Below, piece by piece: positions 12,208 to 21,194 of a DNA stretch of 25,906 nucleotides; the stretch's first letter is position 1; every line of letters starts with the position of its first letter. Position numbers and translations under genes: made by a program. The stretch is from contig NW_020170462.1 of the NCBI RefSeq assembly GCF_000524195.1, forward strand, positions 144,295 to 170,200, given 5' to 3'. The stretch comes from Echinococcus granulosus. Taxonomy: Eukaryota > Platyhelminthes > Cestoda > Cyclophyllidea > Taeniidae. The notes beneath the pieces were generated by a model. The model was given only the letters and a program-made list of their open reading frames with translations, ran no database searches and was not told the DNA's origin.

Positions 12208-13044
12208 CCTCCCTCTCGCCAATCCCAATATTTTCTTGGTTGTTTTCGCCCAATTAAAGGAAGGGATTTCGACGGAGATGAATTGATGCTATTAAGGAAG
12301 TTGTTTTTTAGGTGACTAGTCATTCGATCCACTATTGACTAACAGAGGCAGCAGAATTCGACCTTTGAATTTGATTTGTCAATAAACAGTCAACAATTTT
12401 TCACTGACATTGCCGTTTAGCCCCTGAACTACTTTTGTGAGGTGGTTTTAAATACTTCTTTTCCTTAAGAAACTAATCCGACACAGGTTTCGCATCTAAA
12501 GTGGTAAATTCGCCCCAGAGCTGTCAAGGTATGGCTTAGCCAAGCAAACAACCTTTCAAACAGGAGCCACTGTTCCGGTGGTCCTGGTAATTTACTGGAT
12601 ACGTTTTCATCGCTGTTGAGGATGGAACGAATTTATTGTTTCCCCGCGCCCTTGCGAAGCATGCATTTCGTCAACCTTAATTCTCACCAAGACTTTAACA
12701 GGTTAACCTCCTTACATCTATTATTCTCATAGGCTATTGTCATGTCAAAAGGGGTCGTAAAATAAATACTATGACTAGCCAGACCTCACCCCTTACATGA
12801 AGGTTTGGCAGCTCTTCTAAAATCCTGGAAACTTTTTCAAAAATTCCTTGTTATTTATAAGTTTATAAGTAGTAAGTTCCGCGATAATTTGCTTGATGGT
12901 TTGTGCATGGCACACATTTTCTTCCCCGCTCTCCCGAAATGAAATTAAAAGAAATCAAACGTTAAATGTCCATAATGAATCTGACCATTCATTATTTAAA
13001 TTTAATTGTGTTTTTGGCCTTGATGTCATGACATTTCCAAGACT
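12208..13044. other. Intergenic, nothing recognised
   Basis: AT-rich sequence between the dispersed repeat and the 3' end of gene A. A direct repeat of TTATAAGT occurs near 12856-12870. No gene or structured element is supported. Confidence 0.5.
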
Positions 13045-13050
13045 TTTAAT
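13045..13050 (-). terminator. Probable poly(A) signal of gene A
   Basis: ATTAAA on the minus strand, 79 bases beyond the TAG stop of gene A. ATTAAA is the commonest natural variant of AATAAA. No AATAAA lies between it and the stop. Confidence 0.5.
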
Positions 13051-13129
13051 TTCGGTCACACGCTGTTTCGTCAAATGATGCGGCTCACTCGCCCTCATTC
13101 GGAGCATCAGCATGCTCGCACGGAGGGGG

Positions 13130-14197
13130 CTAAGCTGTTGTTTCCAAAAATCTAGCAAAGCGACACGGACAGTGCTCTGGTTCTGCTGCACAATTTTCGA
13201 AATGCACATACAAACCTTCAGTTTGAACGCCAGCAAAAAATGCCTGGCACACGTTCATTGCAAAAATATTTTCCACCATGAGACCCAAAAAATGGCGATA
13301 CCAGAAGCACTCCTCTTTGCGCTGTGGCGTGGTTATTGTGTATTCCTGTGGAAGCCAATCCGGGTCAAATTCCGTAAGCACAAGGAAGACTGCTCTTGTA
13401 AGTTTTGCAATTGCTCGATTCACTTCTGTTGGTCTATCTCGGATTGCATGTAGCATTAGGAATTGGGGAAGCAAATCATTATACAACGGGTGTATCAAAG
13501 GTACGACATGGGCGCGCAGAAAATTGATAAGATGGATGAAGATGAAGCACGCTACGTGGCTGTATATGCCACGTTCGCCAATATCATCGCGAAGTAAAAA
13601 CATGAATCCATTTGTCCATTCCAATGAAGCCACCATACGATCAGGCCATTCCATGTTTTCTGCTGGCTGATCCAGACCCAAGGGGGATATGTAATTAGGA
13701 TCTAGTGGAAGTAAAAGGTAGGATATACTCCTCGCGTATCGGAGATGTCGCTGCGAAAAGCGCAGAACTTTGGTGGTGAAACGACTCCATATTTCTCGCA
13801 TAACCTCAAAAACTATGATTGGGTCCTCGGAATACATGGTATTCACAGCGGTTGCATAGGACGAACATTCCGTCAAAAGCCATCTTACTAATTGACAGAC
13901 TTTGCAGTCGGGATTCTCTGGTGTCGGGTCGTATACCAGACTAAAATCGAGGCTGTCAATAAAGTTGGTTTTATCGTCTGAAAATGGCCTTCCACACCTC
14001 CAACTCAAAGCCACCATGGGACCCACAATGAAGACTGGAATTTGAATGGTTCCAGTTGGCTCTACGGCAAAATTATCATCTAAAGTAACTGTTGGAGTGT
14101 CCGGTGGTAAACTCTCCAGGTCGATGTAGAGGCCACCGTCAATCACTGGATCAAATGGGGAATGTTGGACGTTGGAAAAGTGGCGAAAATTCTGCAT
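13130..14197 (-). CDS. Gene A: unrecognised cluster-family protein, 355 aa
   Basis: A single-exon frame from ATG (AGG before it, purine at -3) to TAG. I do not recognise the family. Visible landmarks are LYIDLESLPPDTP at residues 23-35, IPVFIVGPM at 53-61, DPTP at 90-93, CKVC at 98-101, VRWLL at 104-108, C111, an FEVMREIWSRF helix at 130-140, FLRA at 226-229, RPTEVNRAIAKL at 255-266, VENIFAMN at 308-315, and a C-terminal CPC at 343-345. Genes B and D carry the same landmarks in the same order, and over residues 91-150 A aligns to B without a gap (hand count 27 of 60 identical). There is no signal peptide, and hydrophobic stretches look like buried helices rather than membrane spans, so a soluble intracellular protein is likely. 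C98, C101, C343 and C345 could bind a metal (inference). A GTCACGTG element lies 72-79 bases upstream. Confidence 0.85.
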   Translation of the reverse strand: MQNFRHFSNVQHSPFDPVIDGGLYIDLESLPPDTPTVTLDDNFAVEPTGTIQIPVFIVGPMVALSWRCGRPFSDDKTNFIDSLDFSLVYDPTPENPDCKVCQLVRWLLTECSSYATAVNTMYSEDPIIVFEVMREIWSRFTTKVLRFSQRHLRYARSISYLLLPLDPNYISPLGLDQPAENMEWPDRMVASLEWTNGFMFLLRDDIGERGIYSHVACFIFIHLINFLRAHVVPLIHPLYNDLLPQFLMLHAIRDRPTEVNRAIAKLTRAVFLVLTEFDPDWLPQEYTITTPQRKEECFWYRHFLGLMVENIFAMNVCQAFFAGVQTEGLYVHFENCAAEPEHCPCRFARFLETTA

Positions 14198-14250
14198 CCT
14201 TGTTAATAGGACAAACGAAAAACAAGGACACGCGCACCCCCGATTCCCTA

Positions 14251-14276
14251 AATCGACCGATCTTGTGTGTCACGTG
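14251..14276 (-). promoter_or_regulatory. Gene A promoter module: E-box plus RTCGATT
   Basis: In gene orientation CACGTGAC (14276-14269) is followed after 11 bases by GTCGATT (14257-14251) and then, 53 bases on, by the ATG. The same two elements in the same order precede genes B, D and E. CACGTG is the classic site of bHLH and bHLH-zip factors (USF, MITF/TFE, MAX types). No TATA box is evident. Confidence 0.6.
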
Positions 14277-15369
14277 GAGGTAAGCATCGCGCTTCAAACC
14301 AGCCCTCTTTAGGCGCTCAAATTGACTTCCCCCTCGCAACACTATCCGATATGCCAAAATCAGGCATTAGGCCAGACGCAGATGGGTTTTGAGACTCCTG
14401 GCAGATTTCTATGCCGTAATTACGTCTCATGTGGTGATGCGCAGAGAGATATTGCTGAGTTGAGGAAGTAAGTATTTTGGTGACCTCTTCTGCTTCCTGA
14501 TGATGTTCACTTAGCTATCATCCACGGAGGTGAAAGGCGATCTTCGGAGGATTACAACCTCCTATTTCGGAATTCAGTTTTTCTGAATGCCATTTATTTG
14601 GCATGTTTTTGCAGTGCTACTGAGAGGATGCAAGTAGTTAATATATTATACTCTCGTCTCAACACTAAACTCACTTCTGCTTTGAAGCCATCATCAAACC
14701 TTTGGAAAAGGCAAATTTTTTGCAGGCATTGCTTAATTTCTACTTCTCTTTTTGCCTCGATGAGGAGATATTCCCACGCCAAGGAGTTTTGTTTATGCCA
14801 TTGGTTTTGGTGGCCTAGCAAGCCATTCATACCGCTGTCTCAATAACTCATACACCTCAAATAATAGTGAACACGATCCAAATTAGGAACTCTCCTGATT
14901 TCATTGGATGGATGTCAAGCTTAATTGTCAAAGAAAATATACCGAAGGGACGGCTGAAGGTGTCATCTAGACGATGTCGGCTTTTGACAGCCAAATTTGA
15001 ACGCCTAGTAGAGCAGTGCCTGCTTTGAGATTTGCTACGAATAAATGGGGTTTTATGAAGCTGTGTAGTGAAATTTTTTAAAAGAGCTTTCTATTAAAAA
15101 AAGGCCTTTTCTTGAAAAGAGCTACTACCACGTTGGATGCACTTCTTTTATAATATCGGCTTATCTTGAGCAGTAGAATATCAGCCAATCCGAAGCCTAG
15201 GTCCCCAAAAATAGACCTCTTAAGGTTAAAGTTTGAAAATTTTTACTTTTTTGACAAATTCTCTTAGGCCGGAGATCTTCAAGTGTTTTATTCAATGCTG
15301 GAATTAAAGTAAGATTAAAGCATGATTTATAGACCCTTCTATCTCTTGAAGGTGTCGACCTGCCTGCTT
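14277..15369. other. Divergent intergenic region between genes A and B
   Basis: Genes A and B point away from each other, with about 1.3 kb between their ATGs. The elements recognised lie at the two ends. The interior has short frames of 68-101 codons on both strands without domain content. Confidence 0.55.
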
Positions 15370-15413
15370 CGCGTGACACTGTGATAAGCGTTCTCGTGAC
15401 CTCTAGTCGATTT
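15370..15413 (+). promoter_or_regulatory. Gene B promoter module: two near E-boxes plus RTCGATT
   Basis: CGCGTGAC (15370-15377) and CTCGTGAC (15393-15400) each differ by one base from CACGTGAC. The second is followed after 5 bases by GTCGATT (15406-15412). Positions 15395-15413 and the matching stretch before gene D (22319-22301, minus) both fit CGTGACCTNNARTCGATTT, at almost the same distance from the ATG (77 and 83 bases). The E-box core CACGTG itself is lost here, which may alter regulation of B. Confidence 0.5.
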
Positions 15414-15490
15414 TGAATGTCCGCAATTGTGCGTCCAATGACTTTACGCGGCGACCTATAGCAGAGTGGTAAAGTGAAGTAGGGGAAATC

Positions 15491-16582
15491 ATGCCACATC
15501 ATTTAACCTTCCTGCAACATCCACCCTTCCAACCGAAACGTCACCAACACCTCTACATAAGTCTGGAAAGCTTGCCGCCATCGACACCCGCCCTGGCTTT
15601 CTCTCCTGACTTGAACACCTTCAGAAACCGGAACGGCTTTCCCATTCCCCTCTTCATTGCTGGTCCCATGATGATCCTGTTTGAGGGCAACATGTATCCG
15701 TCCTGGTATTACGCAACTCACACATTCCTCACGGAAATTTCTATCGAACCGCGTTCGGACCCCACTCCAATGCACCCCGCGTGCGAGGTCTGCAAGTCCG
15801 TCCGTTGGCTACTACGGCACTGCACATCTTACAGGCAATGCAAGCAACACTTTCAAGGGACATCCCAGGGCTTCGTGTTCGAGGTGCTACGAGAGATTTG
15901 CACCCGAATTAGACCGAAACTGCTGTCATTTTCGAGGGAAACTACTGCCCTCCTCGATTCGATTGAACTTATCCAGGTACAAGAGAATCCACCCTATCTC
16001 CTAAACATTCGTCAACTGCTGCCCAAAAAACCAGAACATGTCTCTGAGCTAACATTTGCGGAGTTGCAGCTCATCAACATAATGATCGTCTTCATTCATC
16101 GTGACTACCTTGCAGGATCGCCTAGATCCATTATTGGCGGTTTTGTGTTGACCAACTTTATACATATTTTTCGACTGATAATGATTAGACTACAGCCCAA
16201 TTTGAGGCGTAGCTCACCCATAGATCCGGTTTACTCCCTTCCAGGAACATGGAACAAACCGCTTGTAGTAATAGAGATGTTAAGGCTATTGGCCACGGCT
16301 CTCAGTCACTCTCTCATCGAGCTAGACATGAACAGAATCATGATGGCAGCAGAGGCAGGAAATACACCACTAGAAGATGCGATAGCTAGACAGTTTCTGT
16401 ACGAGAGGAAGTTGGTGCAGGCGATGGAGAACTTAATGGCAATGAATATGCCTGAGGTGTTTGACAGGTTAAAGACGCTGTCACAGAAGTTGAATCATTG
16501 GCCTGACTGTCCCAGAAATTCGCGTAACTGTCTCTGCTACGTCGCCTCACAGATATCAGGCATGGATTGCAGCAGAAGATAA
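15491..16582 (+). CDS. Gene B: unrecognised cluster-family protein, 363 aa
   Basis: A single-exon frame from ATG to TAA. An in-frame TAG four codons upstream makes this the first possible ATG, and -3 is A. It belongs with A and D: LYISLESLPPSTP at residues 21-33, IPLFIAGPM at 52-60, DPTP at 90-93, CEVC at 98-101, VRWLL at 104-108, C111, FEVLREICTR at 130-139, an IFRL helix at 226-229 where A and D have LRA, KPLVV at 256-260, LIELDMNR at 275-282, MENLMAMN at 312-319, and CLC at 347-349. It is the only plus-strand member: divergent from A and convergent with C. The IFRL change at the otherwise conserved arginine-alanine position and the degenerate E-box are its distinguishing oddities. It lacks a signal peptide. 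Function unknown. Confidence 0.87.
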   Translation: MPHHLTFLQHPPFQPKRHQHLYISLESLPPSTPALAFSPDLNTFRNRNGFPIPLFIAGPMMILFEGNMYPSWYYATHTFLTEISIEPRSDPTPMHPACEVCKSVRWLLRHCTSYRQCKQHFQGTSQGFVFEVLREICTRIRPKLLSFSRETTALLDSIELIQVQENPPYLLNIRQLLPKKPEHVSELTFAELQLINIMIVFIHRDYLAGSPRSIIGGFVLTNFIHIFRLIMIRLQPNLRRSSPIDPVYSLPGTWNKPLVVIEMLRLLATALSHSLIELDMNRIMMAAEAGNTPLEDAIARQFLYERKLVQAMENLMAMNMPEVFDRLKTLSQKLNHWPDCPRNSRNCLCYVASQISGMDCSRR

Positions 16583-16711
16583 GGTTTAACTTTTAAATCC
16601 TTTCTCTTCCCTGCTGCCTGCCCCTCCCTCCATCATCCACCGGTTCGCCTCGTCCTGCCTCGTTTCCAACTTGGCTCCCTTACTTTGGAAATTTGCTTAC
16701 ATGAAAATGTA

Positions 16712-16733
16712 CAAATGTGGTGCAAATGTGGAT
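16712..16733 (+). repeat. Two tandem 11-base copies in the gene B 3' region
   Basis: CAAATGTGGTG is followed directly by CAAATGTGGAT, just upstream of the poly(A) signal and downstream of the stop. Probably a small tandem duplication in the 3' untranslated region. Confidence 0.6.
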
Positions 16734-16741
16734 GCAAGGCG

Positions 16742-16747
16742 AATAAA
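16742..16747 (+). terminator. Poly(A) signal of gene B
   Basis: AATAAA 160 bases after the TAA stop, followed within about 40 bases by a T- and GT-rich stretch (TTCTGTGACTTTTGCC), the expected downstream element. Confidence 0.7.
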
Positions 16748-17571
16748 GTTTATTTAATCTTTGGACCTCTTCTGTGACTTTTGCCTTTTTTATCGTACTC
16801 AGTAACAATGAGGGCCTAGCCAACCTTTGCATTGAAAAGGAAGCTATCAGTGCCGAGCAGAGACTGTCAGTACCGTAAAAGGTGGGTGCGGCAGATGCCG
16901 CACTACCTAATAATAGAGGGCCTTAAACCCCTTAAAGTTCCTGCTTTAAGGTTTCTGTACCAGAAGAGGTGAGGCAAATGGTTTATTTAGACCCCTTTGT
17001 TAAGAGAATTGTTCACTTATCCCTGCACGCAGTTGCACGGTGAAAGGAAGGCACTACCGGTATTGCCTGTTCCGGTCTGATCTGATCCGTCCAGTTTGGT
17101 CTGGACTTAAGTGACTTTATCTGCTTGAAATTAATCGGGGTCTCGTGCATCGATTACCAGAAGTGGTAAGGGGAGTAACTTTCCACACACTGGTGCCTGC
17201 AGGACCCTCCTCCCAAGGCATTCCCCCTTATCCTTGCCAGTCAAATAAAAATTGTTGGCTTGGCTTAAAGAAGCTTTTAAGCTTAATGTTTTGCCTATCA
17301 CACTGTCATCATGTTCATGTCACATAAGCTAATAAAATTCTAGCACTTTTGTGCGAGGACGGTAAGCTTATTGTAGCCTTCCAACACCTTCAGAGGTGAA
17401 ATTGCCTCCACGCAATGAGTTCTATTACAAATCTGGCAAGTTATGCCAAACTGGCACTCAGTAACGCTTACACATGTACCCTCGTTTTCACTATGGAAGG
17501 TGGCGCAAAAACGCCTACTTAAATATTATAAGTAGAGTTTGGTTTAGTGGCAACGGCCACCTTTCATATGA
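16748..17571. other. Convergent intergenic region between genes B and C
   Basis: Genes B and C end toward each other here. A 60-codon plus-strand frame at 17145-17327 ends 3 bases before an AATAAA (17331-17336), but it has no recognisable content and no promoter module, so I do not call it a gene. Nothing else is recognised. Confidence 0.5.
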
Positions 17572-17577
17572 TTTATT
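17572..17577 (-). terminator. Poly(A) signal of gene C
   Basis: AATAAA on the minus strand, 65 bases beyond the TGA stop of gene C. Confidence 0.65.
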
Positions 17578-17642
17578 GCCTTTTTTAACAAAACCAGATT
17601 TGGTTTAGTTGTGACTAGGCACGTCTTCTTCTTCTTCCCTCC

Positions 17643-18761
17643 TCACTGATTTGGAGGGCCGGCGGGAGGAGTCAGGGGAACAAACCGTCTCGCCACCTCT
17701 GCCTTGAATAGATCAACAATGGCACTTGAGGCGTCGTCGAAACGAAAATCATCCAATTTGCAGCCACGTAGCCAGAGGCAGTTGATGTTACAGCAGAGTA
17801 TATTCATCATTGCCCTGCGTTTCATTTTAGCCTCTTCGTTATCTAGCCACTCCTGCGTGTCCACATACGACGACACATTGCTTTGGGCATACTTTTGAGC
17901 CACCCAGCGTGGATCCAAGCAGATTAACTGCTCCGCAATATAGTAGGTTAATTTGCTAATAATTAGACGAAGGTACTTGCTCTTAAATACCGCCCTGGGC
18001 ATGAATAATGGACCGCCTGAAATACGATGATTTCTGAATTCCCTGAGGGCGACCTCACGAACCAAGATACAGAGGTTGTAGAAGATGTTACGTACCACGG
18101 CGCGATGAAAGTCGCATGGTATGCACATTAAGTCTTTGTAAACGTAGCAATTAATGGCAGCTATCTGCATGGATAGTCGCTGGCGGTAGACCACCGAGTT
18201 GGTTTCCATGCAGTACCGCTGTAACCTGTCCTCATTGGCCATATCTGTGGGAAAGAGGCCATCCATTCTGGAATCAGCAAAGGTGCCCAGCGGAAAGACC
18301 ACGTTTGACTCATCTATAGTTGTACACGTATCGTAGTCGAGGTAGAGAATGGGTGGCCTGGTCTTCTTTAAGATCATTTTGAGGACATTGAAGTTGAAGA
18401 GAGCCGTCTGTTTTTCAACTACCGCCAAACAATCCTCGACACTGCGAGCCTCACGCAGCAGGAAGTGAGCAACTAGTCGAACATCTTCCAGAGGTGGAGC
18501 CGCCCTCCAGTAGTTAAGCAGCATAATGAAGGAGTGCGGATCATCAAAATCGAGGGTGGCTAAGTGTTCCACATGGATGTTTCTGAATAGAGCATAAAGA
18601 CAGGCCGGCACCCGTTCTCTGCCCTCGGTGTCTATGACGAAGGGACATCTGCCTACGCGGATGGTGACTATGTCAGTGAATTGGTTGTATACTGGATGCG
18701 GGTCGTAGAGGGGGTCATGACCCTGGTTTGTCAAGGATGAATCATTGCTGGATGTCCCCAT
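17643..18761 (-). CDS. Gene C: cluster-family protein with T1/BTB_2-like N-terminus, 372 aa
   Basis: A single-exon frame from ATG (A at -3) to TGA. Residues 29-116 read like a diverged T1/BTB_2 (KCTD-type) domain: TDIVTIRVG at 29-37 for the first strand, VP at 51-52, then LDFDDPHSFIMLLNYWRA at 70-87, close to the DP..F..(I/L)LNY.R pattern of that family, then LVAHFLLREARSVEDCL. This assignment is inference; the usual NVGG is only VGR. Beyond it lie FNFNVLKMI (122-130), LVRE (233-236), a YLRLIISKL...LDPRW block (263-286), and MMNILCCN (318-325), shared with E as MMNILCSN. Hand count to E over C 304-341 is 12 of 38 identical, ungapped. The CxxC and C-terminal CxC of the A/B/D group are absent. 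The start MGTSSN fits the loose N-myristoylation pattern. It is convergent with B. Confidence 0.85.
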   Translation of the reverse strand: MGTSSNDSSLTNQGHDPLYDPHPVYNQFTDIVTIRVGRCPFVIDTEGRERVPACLYALFRNIHVEHLATLDFDDPHSFIMLLNYWRAAPPLEDVRLVAHFLLREARSVEDCLAVVEKQTALFNFNVLKMILKKTRPPILYLDYDTCTTIDESNVVFPLGTFADSRMDGLFPTDMANEDRLQRYCMETNSVVYRQRLSMQIAAINCYVYKDLMCIPCDFHRAVVRNIFYNLCILVREVALREFRNHRISGGPLFMPRAVFKSKYLRLIISKLTYYIAEQLICLDPRWVAQKYAQSNVSSYVDTQEWLDNEEAKMKRRAMMNILCCNINCLWLRGCKLDDFRFDDASSAIVDLFKAEVARRFVPLTPPAGPPNQ

Positions 18762-18805
18762 TCTTGAGCCTCACCCTTTGTGCGTACACAGCCGCTGACA
18801 CCACA

Positions 18806-18857
18806 CACGTGACAGTAGCCTCGTGAAATGTCAAACTTGGAGAAGGAACTATCGATT
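18806..18857 (-). promoter_or_regulatory. Gene C promoter module: E-box plus distal RTCGATT
   Basis: CACGTGAC on the plus strand (18806-18813) reads GTCACGTG toward gene C, 45-52 bases before the ATG. ATCGATT at 18851-18857 lies farther upstream and in the opposite orientation to that in A, B, D and E, so the pair is rearranged here. Confidence 0.55.
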
Positions 18858-18909
18858 TTGATGATGACCGACGTGGAAGTTGAAGCCCTTGGACTCTAGT
18901 GCCTTACAG

Positions 18910-19041
18910 GCATCCATTTACTAGTTCATTAACTCATCTATTCTTCCATCCGCGAGACACTTAATTTGTTCGTCCATCCATCCAACCATTTACCCATCCA
19001 TAAATCTAGTCACTCATTTCTGGATCGACCCTTTCATCCCT
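18910..19041. repeat. Degenerate CATC tetranucleotide tract
   Basis: Repeated CATC, CCAT and related TTCAT units (CATCCATTTAC, TCCATCCATCCAACC and others) with many substitutions. It is the inverse complement of the tract type seen at 1-131 and 20921-21057. Confidence 0.65.
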
Positions 19042-20920
19042 TTATTCGTTTGATTGAGCTGAAAATGTAGAGGCTGCCTTGCATATTGCGGCAATCGCGC
19101 CAATCCTGGGGGCCCTTCTGCATAGGCTTAGGTGTCTAGGTGGGAATTTACTCGTTTCTAATCGAAGTGTCATAGAAGATCGGTATCCGAGGCGGACGGT
19201 GGGATGTGCAAAAACTCACAAAAGAGGCACTAAAAAACGCCGACTTTTGACATACTTCCTTAACCTCCACTCCTTCATCCTAAGGCGAGACGAGGTGAGA
19301 AAAGCTTAAACTATGGGAGCAGTCTGAAGGCTTGAGGTAGAAGGATCTGTCCATCTGGCTGAACCACCTCCTCCTAGGACAGCTTGCTTCCCTTCTCGCA
19401 TAATCAGGTTCCATAACCTCGCAGAGATGGTGATTTTAGGATGAAAAATCCCGGTCCTTCTTCTTATTACCCGTCAAAGGTGGAGAGGTGTCATAGCACA
19501 CAGTGTGGCCTCATCCTTCGATGAGCGACTGCGTTCAGCGTTCGCATAGAGGTCTCTATCTATTCTCCTCTCTCAAGATAGATCATTTTCTGGTTATGCG
19601 TTGACTAGGCGCTGAAGATGAGGTAGACGTTGCACGCCCGGGGGTGAACGTATCAAGTCTCACTACTCACTCTCGAAGGACCTCATCACCTTGTAGACGC
19701 TGCTTCAAGTGTTGTGTGAGAGTGGGTAGGCGGTAGTTTGTTGATGCGTGCGCACCCGAGCAAAGGTATTCCTAGGTTCTCGATGTAGGGTTCCTTCTTG
19801 CGCTCTTTGGCGTACGCCTCTCCATTTTAACCCACCCTCCTGTCATAAGGTGTCGGCTAAACCACTCCTCTCAATGTGGTTTTAGTTTGTCAACCTTAAG
19901 AACCCCTTCAAAATAACTTCCAAAGGTACCGAAGCTAGCACCATGTCGGCTTTGCTACCTAGCCCATAAGTTCTACCAAATACTGATCCTAGTGATTAGC
20001 AACTAGTAGGGAAAGATGCGTTTTTCTCATTCCTTGATTGTGTAGACATGAAAGCGGCGTCTGACGTGTCAAATCTACGTTCAATGGTGCTTGAAAGAAG
20101 TGACAAAGCGCTGGTGGTAGGGATGCCTACAACTTCAGAAAACGAGTTCCTCTTCCTCATACGATCTAGAAAGCATTGTGCGAGTGGTCCTCTTTCTAAA
20201 CTTTGTCTGCCAGGTCAAGATTTCCTTGCAGAGGATTGACGTGTGCTAATAATTACTTGAAGGGTCAAGGTCATTCTAAACACTTCTGCTGGCCAACTCG
20301 TACGCGGGTATACCGTCGCAGAAGTACCTAGGCTAATGAAGTCGCTGTTTCTGTTCCCGTAGGTAAGCTTGGATCCTGTTGAGTCTCTAAGCTGGAGTGA
20401 TAGGTAGACAAAGTCGTCCAGGCAGAAGTCTTCATTTGGCCAGGTGGTTAGTACGAATACCGCAGGAACATTGCGGCTTCAGGGCTTGTTCCTTTCTTGT
20501 CCTCTGCTCAAAATCAGCAAATATGGCGGCTGCTAGCGAAGCCGCGACAGTCTAGAAGACCGGGAAATTCGCCGTGAAATTTACTAACGTCCACCAATAT
20601 CGCGCTGGAGGCTTTCTTGGGAACTTTATGGACTGTATGGGATCGGTATCCCCATGACCAATGGAGCATGTTTGAGCGTCGTGTCATTAGGGCGGTGGAA
20701 TTTGACGAACCTGAGTAAATAGGTGGACACAACTTAAGTAAACATCCCTTGACCGCAAATACCAAGCAGTACGTGATTCGGAGGCTTCCGAGAATCTTGC
20801 AGGTACCACTTCTGATTCTAGATGAAAGCAAGATGGCGAATTAGGGATTAGACAGAAAGCCGTCTTAAAATCGTATGGAGTCGTTCCTATTTTTTGACGG
20901 AAACAAATATATCTTGACGC
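19042..20920. other. Intergenic segment between genes C and D, no gene seen
   Basis: There is no frame over about 105 codons and none of the family motifs. The segment is bracketed by oppositely oriented degenerate tetranucleotide tracts. It is less AT-rich by eye than the left half of the window. Nothing else is recognised. Confidence 0.5.
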
Positions 20921-21057
20921 GGAATGAATGGAGGAAGGCAATATGAATGCACAGATGGATGGATGAGTAGGCATTATGAGTACCCAAGCGAAAATGGATT
21001 GACAGGGTCCGAAAAGAAAACAAGAACTAGATGGAAGGGTTGATGGATAGATAGTTA
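20921..21057. repeat. Degenerate GATG tetranucleotide tract
   Basis: Two clusters of GAATG, GATG and GATA units (20921-20969 and about 21030-21057) are separated by unique sequence. Orientation matches the tract at the left edge of the window and is opposite to 18910-19041. Confidence 0.6.
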
Positions 21058-21150
21058 GTCAGCTGTTATATACTACCATTCCACCTTAATATCTGCGACA
21101 GTGGAGCGCCAATTCAAGGCAAAAAGAGGTCCCACTGCCTCCAGGCGCGG

Positions 21151-21156
21151 TTTATT
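21151..21156 (-). terminator. Poly(A) signal of gene D
   Basis: AATAAA on the minus strand, only 38 bases beyond the TAA stop of gene D, implying a very short 3' untranslated region. Confidence 0.65.
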
Positions 21157-21194
21157 GAAACATAAATACATACACGACTAGGTGAGTGTGCAAC

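Noticed and set aside
15459..15469. TAGCAGAGTGG resembles a tRNA/SINE A-box just upstream of gene B.
   Set aside because: No B-box (GGTTCGA type) follows at a usable distance, no cloverleaf can be drawn, and gene B starts 22 bases later.
17145..17327. 60-codon plus-strand frame ending just before an AATAAA.
   Set aside because: Too short, with no recognisable content; AATAAA is common in AT-rich DNA, and another one lies inside the frame.
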